Shown: one piece after another, positions 18,501 to 26,227 of the stretch
How positions within the stretch are numbered: position 1 is the stretch's first letter
Layout: each line of letters opens with the position of its first letter
NCBI RefSeq assembly: GCF_027111335.1
Contig: NZ_CP114288.1
Coordinates: 3,782,001 to 3,846,000, forward strand
Source: Flavobacterium aquiphilum
GTDB lineage: Bacteria > Bacteroidota > Bacteroidia > Flavobacteriales > Flavobacteriaceae
DNA: 64,000 nucleotides
Direction of reading: 5' to 3'
The notes under the pieces: generated by a model
Database searches by the model: none
What the model was told of the DNA's origin: nothing
Seen by the model: only the letters and a program-made list of their open reading frames with translations
Program-made: the position numbers and the translations under genes

Positions 18501-18870
18501 TATCAATAATTTGGACCGTTTTAAGAACTCTTTTTTTAGTTTTTTGAATCAAAACTAATTTACCATTGATGTTGTAATTGAAATCAGCTTTTTTAGAAAG
18601 TTCATTCAAAATTACTGCAACAGATTCGTTGCTATAATCTACTGTATAAATAGTGTTATCAGCAATAATAGCCTGTCCGTAACTAAATTTATAGTCCGTT
18701 TGCTGACTAAGTTTTGAAAAAATGGAAACAAGAGTCGCTTTTTCTATTTTATTTTTTAAATTTGAATTTTCAAGGAAATTAGTATTACTGTGTCCATTAT
18801 GAAATGACAGTAATGTGAGTACTAAAAAGATAATTCTCTTTAGATTTAAATAAGAAAGTTTAAAATACAT
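15592..18870 (-). CDS. SusC-family TonB-dependent transporter with N-terminal STN signalling domain
   Basis: A 1092-residue protein: signal peptide (about 1-29), an STN (secretin/TonB short N-terminal) domain at about 45-110 (ending FNYNINGKLVLIQK), a carboxypeptidase-regulatory-like domain (about 122-195), TonB-box-like NEVLVVGYGKQSKKDV, a plug with IRGVGSIRSGSTPLFVVDGVP and ASASAIYGARGSNGVVLITT, and a barrel ending FSFGATLKL. STN domains on TonB receptors contact a FecR-type anti-sigma factor in the inner membrane, and precisely such a gene plus an ECF sigma factor lie just upstream. So transport of the ligand is probably coupled to transcription, in contrast to the first SusC, which is paired with a hybrid two-component regulator. 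Confidence 0.95.
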   Translation of the reverse strand: MYFKLSYLNLKRIIFLVLTLLSFHNGHSNTNFLENSNLKNKIEKATLVSIFSKLSQQTDYKFSYGQAIIADNTIYTVDYSNESVAVILNELSKKADFNYNINGKLVLIQKTKKRVLKTVQIIDKVKGKILDENGVPIPGATILEVTTKNAVATDFDGGFEITVEEGRTLEISYLGYKTKTIIAQKSFMTIQLEPNTSVLNEVLVVGYGKQSKKDVTGAVTQLTAENFKQGVSISPDNLIQGKVAGVRVVSTSGEPGAGVNVTIRGVGSIRSGSTPLFVVDGVPLSNDDVSPSGTNVGFGASAAKNPLNFLNNSDIESITVLKDASASAIYGARGSNGVVLITTKKGSKGEGTMTFDTSLGISTVANKLDVLNADQYKSAIKDPAFNHGGNTDWQDVIFREAITTSNALSFAKQTESGNYYASVSQLNQEGIIHNSSFKRMTGRINAAESFLDNKRLKLKMNLTASETKDNGVPTSDDGGSNGQLLVHTLMANPTRSVYDANGKYTNFNMNAHYNPAYLLSIYEDQTRTLRVLGNFEASLRIVKGLEYKINFGIDRSMAERNTTIFPNLTDLNPKGKYVQNNLDSKNTLTDNYLTYNGLFGKHKIEVLGGFSYQKFERSGTSFSVDGVAAEGTGVKPSINPGFTGTQSGTNGYAQENELQSYFGRLNYTFNEKYLLTASMRADGSTRFGENNKYGYFPSFAIGWNINKESFLKNIKALNNLKVRASWGQTGNQEVENKITKASYSLSGADGYYLYDDLNLVNGVSVNRTPNPDLKWEVVTQFNVGLDFSFWNDKFYGTLDYFNKTTTDAILNIPSQALSPTPTIWTNIDGEIINKGLEFMIGSKLIDTKDFSWNIDMNGATLNNKIENLPVSEILTGTISGPGQSGVNANIYRSGYSAGSFYLLDHIGFDATGANIFRDTNGDGKIDNSDRVIIESALPTFYYGFNSDMNYKNFSFSFSIIGQTGGYLLNNTGLNALNINNLASDRNVATGYYESGANPANSPILSTLFLEKSDFIRLNTARIGYNFNLKEVNWLNGLTLFVTGQNLLTITNYTGYDPLINSPKSNGGNQSIGIDYASYPTSRTFSFGATLKL

Positions 18871-18912
18871 GATTTAAGTTATTGGTTTTTTTACGATACT
18901 TAATTATTGATG

Positions 18913-18943
18913 GCAGTTGTTCTCAGCAACTGCTTTTTTTTTT
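18913..18943. promoter_or_regulatory. Hairpin with T-run between fecR and susC, terminator-like on the opposite strand
   Basis: Arms GCAGTTG (18913-18919) and CAACTGC (18927-18933) form a 7-bp hairpin. The run of ten T residues (18934-18943) follows it on the plus strand, whereas the flanking genes are on the minus strand. In the sense message the hairpin is preceded, not followed, by the homopolymer (ten A residues overlapping the fecR stop codon). It may stop antisense transcription, or be an RNA element in the susC leader. Confidence 0.45.
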
Positions 18944-19865
18944 AATTCTCTTTTACTATTTCGTCATAAACTTTAAATTTTAGGTTTGTTATATAATTTA
19001 TTTGTTCTAAAACACTTTCTAGTGATGCCTCTTTTTTAATGAATACCGTTAATCGCATATCCAAAACTTTATCATTTTTATACTCGAATGAAACACCATA
19101 TTTATATTGCAAAATGGTAATAACCTGCTTAAGAGTAGTTTGATTTAATGTAATATCGGTATTGTACCAATTTACCTGATACGCCTTCTCAGCCATTTGT
19201 TTAGTTAGTTTATTTTCTGTAAACAAAGCTTCTTCATTTGGAACCAAATCCACATTTTGTCCTTTTGCAGAAACATTTACTTTTCCAGTTACAACAATCA
19301 CTTCGCATTTAGATTTTGACAATTGAATATGAAATGATGTCCCGACAACTCTTGTTTTCAGATCACCTGACTGAATAATAAATGGATGTTTTCTATCCTT
19401 GGCTACTTCAAAAAAAGCGTTACCTTTTAAAAGCGATACTTTTCTTTCATCAGCATCAAATTTTTCAGGATATTTAAATAATGAGTTTGCTGCCAGATAA
19501 ATTTTCGAACCGTCACTTAATTGGATAGATTTGGGGGTATCTAACGTTTTAAATGTTAATTGCTTTGCTGTAGAAATACTGGGTTTAAAGAGAACCCCTA
19601 AGCCGATAAGAAAAAGAATACTGGCAGCTGCCATATATTTTAAAAATGGATTGAATGTTTTTTTCTTTTCTATTCGAAATTGAATATTTTCAAATATATT
19701 TATGGAAGCTTCATCAGAACTTCCCATAGCGATTTCATCCCAATTGGCGTTTTTATATTCGTTTGATACAAAATCATTCAATAGATTTTCTTCCGCCTCG
19801 GAAGTATTTTTCTGTAAACTTTTATCTATAAGATATTCTAAACTATGCTTAATTCTTTTTACCAT
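18942..19865 (-). CDS. FecR-family anti-sigma factor
   Basis: A 307-residue inner-membrane protein. Residues 1-70 are a cytoplasmic helical region expected to hold the sigma factor, residues 77-93 form one transmembrane helix (AAASILFLIGLGVLF), and the periplasmic part has a FecR domain (about 110-205: LSDGSKIYLAANSLFKYPEK, GNAFFEVAKDRKHPFIIQSG) and a C-terminal STN-like DUF4974 domain (about 225-300). Such proteins hold their ECF sigma factor inactive until the periplasmic STN domain of the cognate TonB receptor signals substrate. It lies between the sigma gene (83 bp away) and the STN-bearing susC (71 bp away), all on the minus strand. Confidence 0.95.
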   Translation of the reverse strand: MVKRIKHSLEYLIDKSLQKNTSEAEENLLNDFVSNEYKNANWDEIAMGSSDEASINIFENIQFRIEKKKTFNPFLKYMAAASILFLIGLGVLFKPSISTAKQLTFKTLDTPKSIQLSDGSKIYLAANSLFKYPEKFDADERKVSLLKGNAFFEVAKDRKHPFIIQSGDLKTRVVGTSFHIQLSKSKCEVIVVTGKVNVSAKGQNVDLVPNEEALFTENKLTKQMAEKAYQVNWYNTDITLNQTTLKQVITILQYKYGVSFEYKNDKVLDMRLTVFIKKEASLESVLEQINYITNLKFKVYDEIVKEN

Positions 19866-19948
19866 AATACTTATTGTTACCTATAAGTACAAGAAAAGCA
19901 AAATCGTACTATCTGGAAATATTATGAAAACATTAACAGAAAGTTATC

Positions 19949-20482
19949 TTAAAAGTTTTTATAAAAAATTACAAGCGGAAACATCCAAGTCAAGTCTTTT
20001 AGGCCTTCGCGCAGCTGTTTTAAAGCAGATGAAATTTGATTTTTTACTGTTTGTTTGGATATGCCAAGTTCGTCTGCAATTTGATCGATAGACATATCTT
20101 GAAATTTATACATCAATAAAACCTCTTTACGTTTCTCTGGAAGTTTTTCTAATAAATTATAAAGTAAATCCATTAATTCAGGATCTATAGCCGAAAAATT
20201 ATCAATGATGTAGTCTTCGAATTTATCTTCTAAAACCGTCTTATCAAATCTATTATTTTGATAATGTTTAAAGACCTGATTTTTTACTGCACGAAATAAA
20301 TACGGTTCAATTGCATTTATATTCAGCTCCTCTTTTCGTTCCCATAAATCGACAAAAACATCCTGAACAATATTCTGTGCCAAATCTTTATCCTGTGTCA
20401 TTGTATACGAAAAGGCATTAAGCTTTTTCCAATAAGAAGTATACATTTGATTAAAGATTTGAGGATTCTTCATAAGTAACAT
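19949..20482 (-). CDS. ECF RNA polymerase sigma factor
   Basis: Sigma-70 region 2 is seen in NQMYTSYWKKLNAFSYTMTQ and DLAQNIVQDVFVDLWERKEE; region 4 in LLEKLPEKRKEVLLMYKFQD followed by MSIDQIADELGISKQTVKNQ. The frame is open from 20536, but the first 18 residues are hydrophobic and out of keeping with the family. I prefer the ATG at 20482 (start MLLMKNPQIF, 177 residues); the ATG at 20473 is also possible. The factor should direct transcription of the neighbouring susCD genes under control of the FecR protein encoded next. Similar sets are common in Bacteroidota for mucin- and glycan-type substrates. Confidence 0.9.
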   Translation of the reverse strand: MLLMKNPQIFNQMYTSYWKKLNAFSYTMTQDKDLAQNIVQDVFVDLWERKEELNINAIEPYLFRAVKNQVFKHYQNNRFDKTVLEDKFEDYIIDNFSAIDPELMDLLYNLLEKLPEKRKEVLLMYKFQDMSIDQIADELGISKQTVKNQISSALKQLREGLKDLTWMFPLVIFYKNF

Positions 20483-20742
20483 GTATGGTATTATTAGGTA
20501 CAAAATAATGAAACGAAAACCCATTATTTTCTGCATGAAGGTTAACTTTTAATTAAATAATGAATACTTTTGTTTTATTAATACAACTATTTTTAGGAAG
20601 AAATGACAATTTCTTTCCGTTTTCTTTTTGTTGAAATAACTCTAATATCAAAGCTTGATTTTAATTTAGTAATCTCAAAAAGTGGCAGTATTCTCAGCTC
20701 TTCTTCCCCTTACCTTCTAATTATTAATTTCAACTCCAAATT

Positions 20743-21813
20743 ATGAAACAAATTCTGTTTACATTATTTCTTGCCGGCACTATACCATTCAGTGTAAAAG
20801 CACAAGACGAAAATCTTAAAATAAATCAAATTCAAGTAATTGGCTCCCACAACAGTTACAGACAAAATATTGAAACTGATTTATACAATACTATCCAAGC
20901 AAAAGATACATCACGTTCTCTAAAAGGCTTACAATACACACATATCGAAATTAAAGAACAATTAAATAAAGGGTTGCGAAACCTGGAAATCGATATTTAT
21001 GCCGACACTAAAGGCGGTAAATATGCACATCCAAAAGGTTTAGATATTGCAAAATCTGAGCAAGATTATGATCCAAAAGGATTAATGAACAAACCTGGTT
21101 TTAAGGTTTTTCATATGCCTGATATCGATTTTAGAACTTCTTGCTATACTTTTGAAATCTGTCTTCAAGAATTAAAAAAATGGTCTGAAGCGAATCCAAA
21201 CCACATTCCTGTTTTTATTACTTTGGAACCTAAAGATGGTGACGCTAATTTTTTTGGAACCAAACCAGAAGATTTTACTCCTGAATTATTCGATGCATTA
21301 GATAAAATTATCCGCAAAGAATTAGGAAACGATAAATTAATCACACCAGATATGGTACGTGGAAAATATAGTACGCTCGAAGAAGCTGTTTTGCATCAAA
21401 ACTGGCCAACACTAAAAAAAGCAAAGGGAAGATTTTTATTTCTTTTGGATAATAATGGAGCAAAAAGAGATATGTATGCTTTAAATCATCCATCGTTAAA
21501 AGGACGCGCTATTTTTATAAATGCTGAACCAGGAAAACCAGAAGCTGCAGCTTTGTTCAGAAATAATCCTGAAGATAATACAATTACTGATTTGGTCAAA
21601 AAAGGATATATTATCCGTACCAGAGCCGATGCCGATACTAAAGAAGCTCGAGCTAATGATTACACACATTTTGAAGCAGCCAAAAAATCAGGAGCACAAA
21701 TTATTACAACTGATTATTATCAGCCAAGTACTCTTTTTAATTCACCTTACCAAATTAAGTATGATGACAATACTTATGTCAGACCAAATCCTGTAAATGG
21801 AGTGAAGAAGTAA
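20743..21813 (+). CDS. Exported phosphoinositide-specific phospholipase C-like enzyme (calcium-dependent PI-PLC-C1 type)
   Basis: A 356-residue protein with a signal peptide (cleavage likely after SVKAQ, residue 21). It has the PLC-like TIM-barrel signature: first catalytic His in GSHNSY (His36), the metal-binding LEIDIYAD segment (residues 81-88), second His in VFHMPDIDF (His124), then VFITLEPKDGD, and late strands GYIIRTRADADT and AQIITTDYYQP. Enzymes of this group cleave phosphoinositides or glycosylphosphatidyl head groups. It is divergent from the sigma/FecR/SusCD genes, 260 bp from the sigma start, so it could work with that transporter; that link is inference. A strong terminator follows it. 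Confidence 0.85.
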   Translation: MKQILFTLFLAGTIPFSVKAQDENLKINQIQVIGSHNSYRQNIETDLYNTIQAKDTSRSLKGLQYTHIEIKEQLNKGLRNLEIDIYADTKGGKYAHPKGLDIAKSEQDYDPKGLMNKPGFKVFHMPDIDFRTSCYTFEICLQELKKWSEANPNHIPVFITLEPKDGDANFFGTKPEDFTPELFDALDKIIRKELGNDKLITPDMVRGKYSTLEEAVLHQNWPTLKKAKGRFLFLLDNNGAKRDMYALNHPSLKGRAIFINAEPGKPEAAALFRNNPEDNTITDLVKKGYIIRTRADADTKEARANDYTHFEAAKKSGAQIITTDYYQPSTLFNSPYQIKYDDNTYVRPNPVNGVKK

Positions 21814-21820
21814 AATTTAG

Positions 21821-21852
21821 TTTTCAGCCGCAGTTTAAACTGTGGCTGAAAA
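21821..21852 (+). terminator. Terminator after the phospholipase-like gene
   Basis: A near-perfect palindrome: TTTTCAGCC (21821-21829) pairs with GGCTGAAAA (21844-21852), and the interior CAGTTTAAACTG is itself self-complementary. It starts 8 bp past the stop codon. The U-tract is short, but the stem starts and ends in A/T runs, so it can act in both directions. Confidence 0.75.
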
Positions 21853-21853
21853 T

Positions 21854-22081
21854 TTACTTAAGGTTTTTAATTTCTCCTGATTTTAAGTCGTAACTAAAAT
21901 GATCTGCAGGAACTTCCTGTAGAAATCTATTAACCCAGATTCAGCATTAGAAATCTACATCAGTAATTGCTAATTCATCGGCGCTTCTTAAACGGTAAAA
22001 ATCTACCAAAAAATCAAAACCTGTCCAAGTTTTAAAACCTTCTCGGTTTAAATTATTTTTAGCTAAAATTTCATCGACAGA
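21854..22081 (-). pseudogene. Decayed 3' end of an unidentified gene
   Basis: On the minus strand the sequence reads as protein in pieces: SVDEILAKNNLNREGFKTWT and on to RLRSADELAITDVDF, then a stop at 21947-21949. After a change of frame it resumes as NAESG, then WVNRFLQEVPADHFSYDLKS and GEIKNLK, ending in a stop at 21854-21856 right beside the bidirectional hairpin. Codon-like composition and a proper end next to a terminator argue for a real former gene. I do not recognise the family. An 8-bp inverted repeat (AATAGCTA/TAGCTATT) lies further right at about 22250-22284. Confidence 0.55.
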
Positions 22082-22313
22082 TTATCATTCGTTCAGTTAT
22101 ACATTTATTTTCTGTATCAATACTCTTTATTATATTCAAATGGATATGCTAACAAAAACTGTACAATATAAATAAGAAGAAATCTATTTTTCTTACCCCT
22201 CTAAATTGACCTTCTGAATGCTTCTATTTTGGCTTTGACTCGTCCTAAAATAGCTATACACAATTCAAGAGTGCCTAGCTATTATATGACAAGACAATTT
22301 CATCCTTAAACAG

Positions 22314-24413
22314 TTAGTGAAACACTACCATTTGATCTTGTTTATGATAATTAAAAGTCACATTGATTTTTGTCCCCATCCCTTTTTTTGATTCTATATT
22401 AAAATTTCCATTCAATGTACTTACCCTTTCTTTTAAATTTTGCAAACCGATACCCTTTTTATCTTGCATTAAATCAAACCCTTCACCATCATCTGAAATT
22501 TCCAATTCTAACAAATCATTGGAAGCTATTCTAATTACAACACTACAATGTTCAGCATTTGCATATTTATTTATGTTAAAAATTGCTTCCTGTATGATTC
22601 GATATAGATTCACCTTAAATATATTTTGAATAGAAGACCAATCAATTGAAGAATCTATCACATAATCAAAAATAGTAGTACTAAAATTTTGTTGATTTTG
22701 AATCAAGCTTAACAATAAAAAATTAAAATCTTTATCGTCAAAAAAAGAGCTTTTACTTAGATCATGAGATATTGCCCTAATTTCTTTTTCAATATTTTGT
22801 AATTCATAAATGTATTCTTTTCTTTTTTGAATTATTTTTTCATCAGAATGCGAATTAAAAAAACCTAAATTCATTCGAACACCATAAATTCTATTCATCA
22901 CACCATCATGCAATTCTTTAGCTATCTCAGCTTTTTCTTCCTCTTTGGCAAGTGCTATTTTTTTATGTTCCTGCGTTAACAAATTATAAATTTCTTCATC
23001 AGCCATTTGCTGCTTTCTTAGAAAACTCAATTCCCTATTTTTAAATTTCAAATACCTCAAAAGGTAAAAAAAAATCATTATGATAATAATTGAAACTGAA
23101 AGAACTACAATATAAAAATTACTCTTACTCAAAAATTCATTTTCATCCATAATTACAGAAGTTTCGTATTCAATTCTGGCATATTTGTTATGTGCCTTTT
23201 TTTCCACCATAGTTAAACTATCACTCAATTCAATATAACTGTATGCATACATCAACCTATCTTTTTTATCTATAGCGGAAAGTATTTTCAAAGAAGCCAA
23301 AGCTTCATCATTATTTTTAATCTCCTTGGACAGATCATATGCCTCTTTTAACGTATTTACAGATTTAATTGTATCTTTTTGTGTTAAAAAAAACTCCCCA
23401 AGGTATATTTTCTTATATAAAATATCAGATTTATTTCCTAAACTATCAACAATACTTAAAGATTTAAGAAACATTGACTGAACATTCCTGTACTCTTTAT
23501 TTTTCATCTTAGAGAATGCCAAATTACTCAGTACATTAGCATATAACCTTGGCCATTTTTTTCTTAATTCCTCCGTCAAAACTCTTTGTAAAGCTATTAT
23601 TGACTTAGAATATTCTCCTTTTAAATCATAAAGATTACATATGTTTATGACAGAAGATATATTATAGTTATTAATTTCATCTTTATCAATATTACTTTCC
23701 CTCATTAAGTCTAAATAACTTTTAGCAATTTGATGATATCGCAAGGCCTCATCATAATCATTAAGCTTCTCTAAACAATTACCCATCAATGTATTACAAG
23801 AGTATATTAACCGATAATTCTTTGAATTTGACAAGAAACCCAATGCCTTAGAAATCTCAACCTCACATTCAACATAATTGCCATCATAAAAAAGAACATA
23901 ACCTTTATAAAACAACATTTTTGCTGTATTATCATAATCATTATTTTTGAAATACAATTTTTCAGCTTGTAAATAATAATAGTATGCACTGTCTTTTTGT
24001 TCAGTCCTAAGGCAATCTCCAATATAAAAAAGTGCTGTCGGCACTCTCATAGTATCTTTAGCCTCCTTAGACATTTTTAATGCCTTAACACTTAGTTCCA
24101 ATGATTTTTTTAAATCGTTAAGATAATAATACTCAAGAGCTAATTTTAAGTGTAAATTCCTTGTTATGGTATCATTCACATTTACATAACCTATAAGATT
24201 ATCTATAGAATCCAAATATTTTTTCTTTTCTTTTATCCCTAGATCATCAGAATAAGAACTATCAAAAAAAACACTAGCATGTTTATTCTCATACGAAAAA
24301 GATTTTTTTTTACTACAAAATACCAAAGATAGTACTATTAGAAAACACAATATTTTATTAAATAAGTTCAATTTAATTTTATCACAATAATTATACAATA
24401 CCAAATGTAACAC
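22314..24413 (-). CDS. TPR-containing sensor histidine kinase (HisKA_3 / NarX-type)
   Basis: A 699-residue protein. The N-terminus has a hydrophobic stretch ending LVFCSKKK that looks like a lipoprotein or uncleaved signal. Residues about 50-395 are tetratricopeptide repeats (for example YYYLQAEKLYFKNNDYDNTA), then a transmembrane helix (about 425-447), a coiled coil, and the dimerisation motif ELHDGVMNRIYGVRMNLGFF with the phospho-acceptor His near residue 502. The HATPase domain follows with ISDDGEGFDL and KKGIGLQNLKERV. Such kinases phosphorylate LuxR/NarL-type regulators; the divergent regulator gene at 24808 is the likely partner. The ligand is unknown; TPRs suggest protein or peptide sensing. 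Confidence 0.9.
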   Translation of the reverse strand: MLHLVLYNYCDKIKLNLFNKILCFLIVLSLVFCSKKKSFSYENKHASVFFDSSYSDDLGIKEKKKYLDSIDNLIGYVNVNDTITRNLHLKLALEYYYLNDLKKSLELSVKALKMSKEAKDTMRVPTALFYIGDCLRTEQKDSAYYYYLQAEKLYFKNNDYDNTAKMLFYKGYVLFYDGNYVECEVEISKALGFLSNSKNYRLIYSCNTLMGNCLEKLNDYDEALRYHQIAKSYLDLMRESNIDKDEINNYNISSVINICNLYDLKGEYSKSIIALQRVLTEELRKKWPRLYANVLSNLAFSKMKNKEYRNVQSMFLKSLSIVDSLGNKSDILYKKIYLGEFFLTQKDTIKSVNTLKEAYDLSKEIKNNDEALASLKILSAIDKKDRLMYAYSYIELSDSLTMVEKKAHNKYARIEYETSVIMDENEFLSKSNFYIVVLSVSIIIIMIFFYLLRYLKFKNRELSFLRKQQMADEEIYNLLTQEHKKIALAKEEEKAEIAKELHDGVMNRIYGVRMNLGFFNSHSDEKIIQKRKEYIYELQNIEKEIRAISHDLSKSSFFDDKDFNFLLLSLIQNQQNFSTTIFDYVIDSSIDWSSIQNIFKVNLYRIIQEAIFNINKYANAEHCSVVIRIASNDLLELEISDDGEGFDLMQDKKGIGLQNLKERVSTLNGNFNIESKKGMGTKINVTFNYHKQDQMVVFH

Positions 24414-24424
24414 ATTGTAATAAG

Positions 24425-24460
24425 AAGAAAAATGCGATTAAATAAAACCGCATTTTTCTT
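24425..24460. terminator. Bidirectional-looking hairpin between lipoprotein and kinase genes
   Basis: A perfect 12-bp stem, AAGAAAAATGCG (24425-24436) with CGCATTTTTCTT (24449-24460), and a 12-base loop. On the minus strand it falls 19 bp after the stop of the small lipoprotein gene and just before the kinase start, so it should end or attenuate the lipoprotein message and make kinase expression lower or separate. Confidence 0.65.
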
Positions 24461-24478
24461 ATAAATTTATTTTAGATA

Positions 24479-24700
24479 TTACTTTGGTGTTGGATTACTT
24501 GGTTCACCATCTTTAACCACTGCTTCTAAATTCAAAACAGAAAGAGTATCATTTTTGATTTCAGTCGATTGCACACCTAACTCATTTTTTTCCTTTGAAA
24601 TGTAATTTTTATCTCCCTGAACAACCTCGTCGTCATTAGAACATGAGTAAATTAAAAAAGAAATAGAAATAAGCGTCAAAGTGCATAATTTGCGTTTCAT
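24479..24700 (-). CDS. Small lipoprotein, unknown function
   Basis: A 73-residue protein with a textbook lipoprotein signal (LISISFLIYSC; Cys20) followed by an acidic, low-complexity tail (SNDDEVVQGDKNYISKEKNE) ending EPSNPTPK. Nothing else is recognisable. It lies upstream of the TPR kinase gene on the same strand and is divergent from the response regulator, so it may be a sensed or secreted signal component. Small lipoproteins with such tails are common beside regulators of this type in flavobacteria; the role here is not known. Confidence 0.8.
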   Translation of the reverse strand: MKRKLCTLTLISISFLIYSCSNDDEVVQGDKNYISKEKNELGVQSTEIKNDTLSVLNLEAVVKDGEPSNPTPK

Positions 24701-24756
24701 AAATTAAAATATTAAAATTATTTACCGCAAAAAGACATAATTTACACAGCTGCGTT

Positions 24757-24789
24757 TTACGGTAAAACCGTAATATTTAGTTATTTTTG
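24757..24789 (+). promoter_or_regulatory. Response-regulator gene promoter with a perfect inverted repeat
   Basis: TATTTTTG at 24782-24789 fits the Bacteroidota -7 consensus TAnnTTTG, 18 bp before the response-regulator ATG. A perfect inverted repeat TTACGGT-AAA-ACCGTAA (24757-24773) covers the expected -33 region. Since the downstream gene encodes a DNA-binding regulator, and a related gene diverges from the same spacer, this is a plausible autoregulatory site. Binding is inferred from position only. Confidence 0.6.
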
Positions 24790-24807
24790 CATCAAAGTTG
24801 AAAAAAT

Positions 24808-25482
24808 ATGAACAACGGTCTTAACATTTTAATAGTTGATGATCACCCAATGACAGTTGATAGCTATATAAATTTACTATCATACAACAGCCTAGGAAAA
24901 ATTGATCCGAACTTCACTAAAAGTTACAACTGTGAAGATGCTTATAATAAAATACATTTGTTTTTAAAACAAAATATAAAACTGGATTTAGCACTTTTGG
25001 ATATTAGCCTTCCGCCTTATACCAATTTCAAAATAAATAACGGTGCAGATTTAGCTTCCATGATAAGAAAGAAAAGTATGGATTGTAAAATCATTCTTTT
25101 AACAATGCACAGTGAGCCTTTTACAGTAGATAGAATCATAAAAGAAATTAACCCCGAAGGATTTATCTCGAAAAATGATATTAATTTTGAATTATTTCCG
25201 GTTATCTGCAAAAAAATAATACAAGGTGAAATATACCACAGCCCTTCAATTTTACAATCTCAAAAAGATTTATTCAAAATAAATTTCAATTGGGACAATC
25301 TTGACAATCAAATTCTGACTTTATTATCACAAGGAATTAAAACAGTCAATTTACCCAAGTATATCCCTTTATCAATGAGTGCAATAGAAAAGAGAAAAGC
25401 CAGAATAAAAGATCAAATTCTATTAAGCAAGGGAAGTGATGAAGAACTTATTAGTAAAATAAAAAAATATGGAATCTTATAG
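24808..25482 (+). CDS. LuxR/NarL-type response regulator (divergent output domain)
   Basis: A 224-residue regulator. The receiver domain has the acidic pair D11-D12, phospho-acceptor D65 (ALLDISLP), conserved T99 (LLTM) and K122 (FISKND). An insertion (PPYTNFKINNGAD) after the phospho-acceptor is typical of the Bacteroidota group. The C-terminal part (about 160-224) is a helical output domain with LDNQILTLLSQG and LSMSAIEKRKARIKDQILLS, a diverged version of the LuxR/GerE helix-turn-helix. It faces the small lipoprotein and TPR kinase genes and is the likely substrate of that kinase. Confidence 0.85.
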   Translation: MNNGLNILIVDDHPMTVDSYINLLSYNSLGKIDPNFTKSYNCEDAYNKIHLFLKQNIKLDLALLDISLPPYTNFKINNGADLASMIRKKSMDCKIILLTMHSEPFTVDRIIKEINPEGFISKNDINFELFPVICKKIIQGEIYHSPSILQSQKDLFKINFNWDNLDNQILTLLSQGIKTVNLPKYIPLSMSAIEKRKARIKDQILLSKGSDEELISKIKKYGIL

Positions 25483-26227
25483 TTTCGGCTTCGCATAAAC
25501 TGCGTAAATATAAAGTCGAATTTCAGAAGGAAAAGTATTTTTATAGAATTATACATTTAAGAAATGGATATTTCAAATAAAAATCGGTCATTTTTGACTT
25601 AGAGCCTGCTTAAGTTTTATTTATTGGCTCTCTTATGACGATTTTTGGCTACAACTTCGTTAAATTTTTATACAATAACTCTGCTATCTTATAAAAATTT
25701 GCCTCGTTTCACTCAAAAATCCTCTAATAATAAATCTCAAAAATATAATTTAAACAAGCTCTTACTATTTTTCAGCTGTCAATTCAAAAAAAATAAAACC
25801 CCAGACTTGACTCTTTTTGAGCAATTCCGAGGTTTTTTCTTTTTAATTCCTAATGTACTTTACTGAAAAATAATAATTTTATTTTTTTCCGATGTCTTAT
25901 AGAAATGAGGTTTTAAAACTCCTTTTTTCATTTCATTTTTCAACTTCCAAAACATGTACTCATTTCTGAAAATGAAAATTAAATCTTAAAAAATTATAAT
26001 ACAACTATAATTAAGATTCTTCACTCAACCTCTTTTTTCTTAAAAAAAATCTTATAGCTATACAACAGTGTTCAGACTTAAAGCATTATTGTTTTACTAC
26101 CGAGCAATTATTTTTCTAAAACTACATTTTAATCCACATTTGTTACTAATAATAGAAACAAGCCGGAATTATGGTAACTAAATAATGATTGAAATTGAAA
26201 AGAAAAAAAACACTTAAATTTTATTAA
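25483..26227. other. Long non-coding stretch after the response regulator
   Basis: About 745 bases with no gene I can support; a 73-codon open frame at 25645-25866 has no start context or recognisable protein pattern. It contains an inverted repeat AGAGCC/GGCTCT (25601-25606, 25626-25631) and a terminator-like hairpin (25795-25842, listed). The rest is AT-rich without clear signals. Confidence 0.5.
25795..25842 (+). terminator. Imperfect terminator-like hairpin
   Basis: AAAACC (25795-25800) pairs with GGTTTT (25831-25836), with an inner CTC-TTTTT-GAG stem, several mismatches between, and then a T-rich tail. It is 300 bp past the regulator gene, so which transcript it ends is unclear; it may be a decayed element. 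Confidence 0.4.

Noticed and set aside
19702..20091. A 129-codon plus-strand open frame over the fecR-sigma junction
   Set aside because: It is antisense to the start of fecR and the end of the sigma gene, both well supported.
20483..20536. Upstream start of the sigma factor (195-residue version)
   Set aside because: The extra 18 residues are hydrophobic and unlike the family's N-terminus; the ATG at 20482 gives the usual length.
25645..25866. A 73-codon open frame after the response regulator
   Set aside because: Low-complexity text rich in Asn, Lys, Leu and Phe, no start context, and it runs through a terminator-like hairpin.
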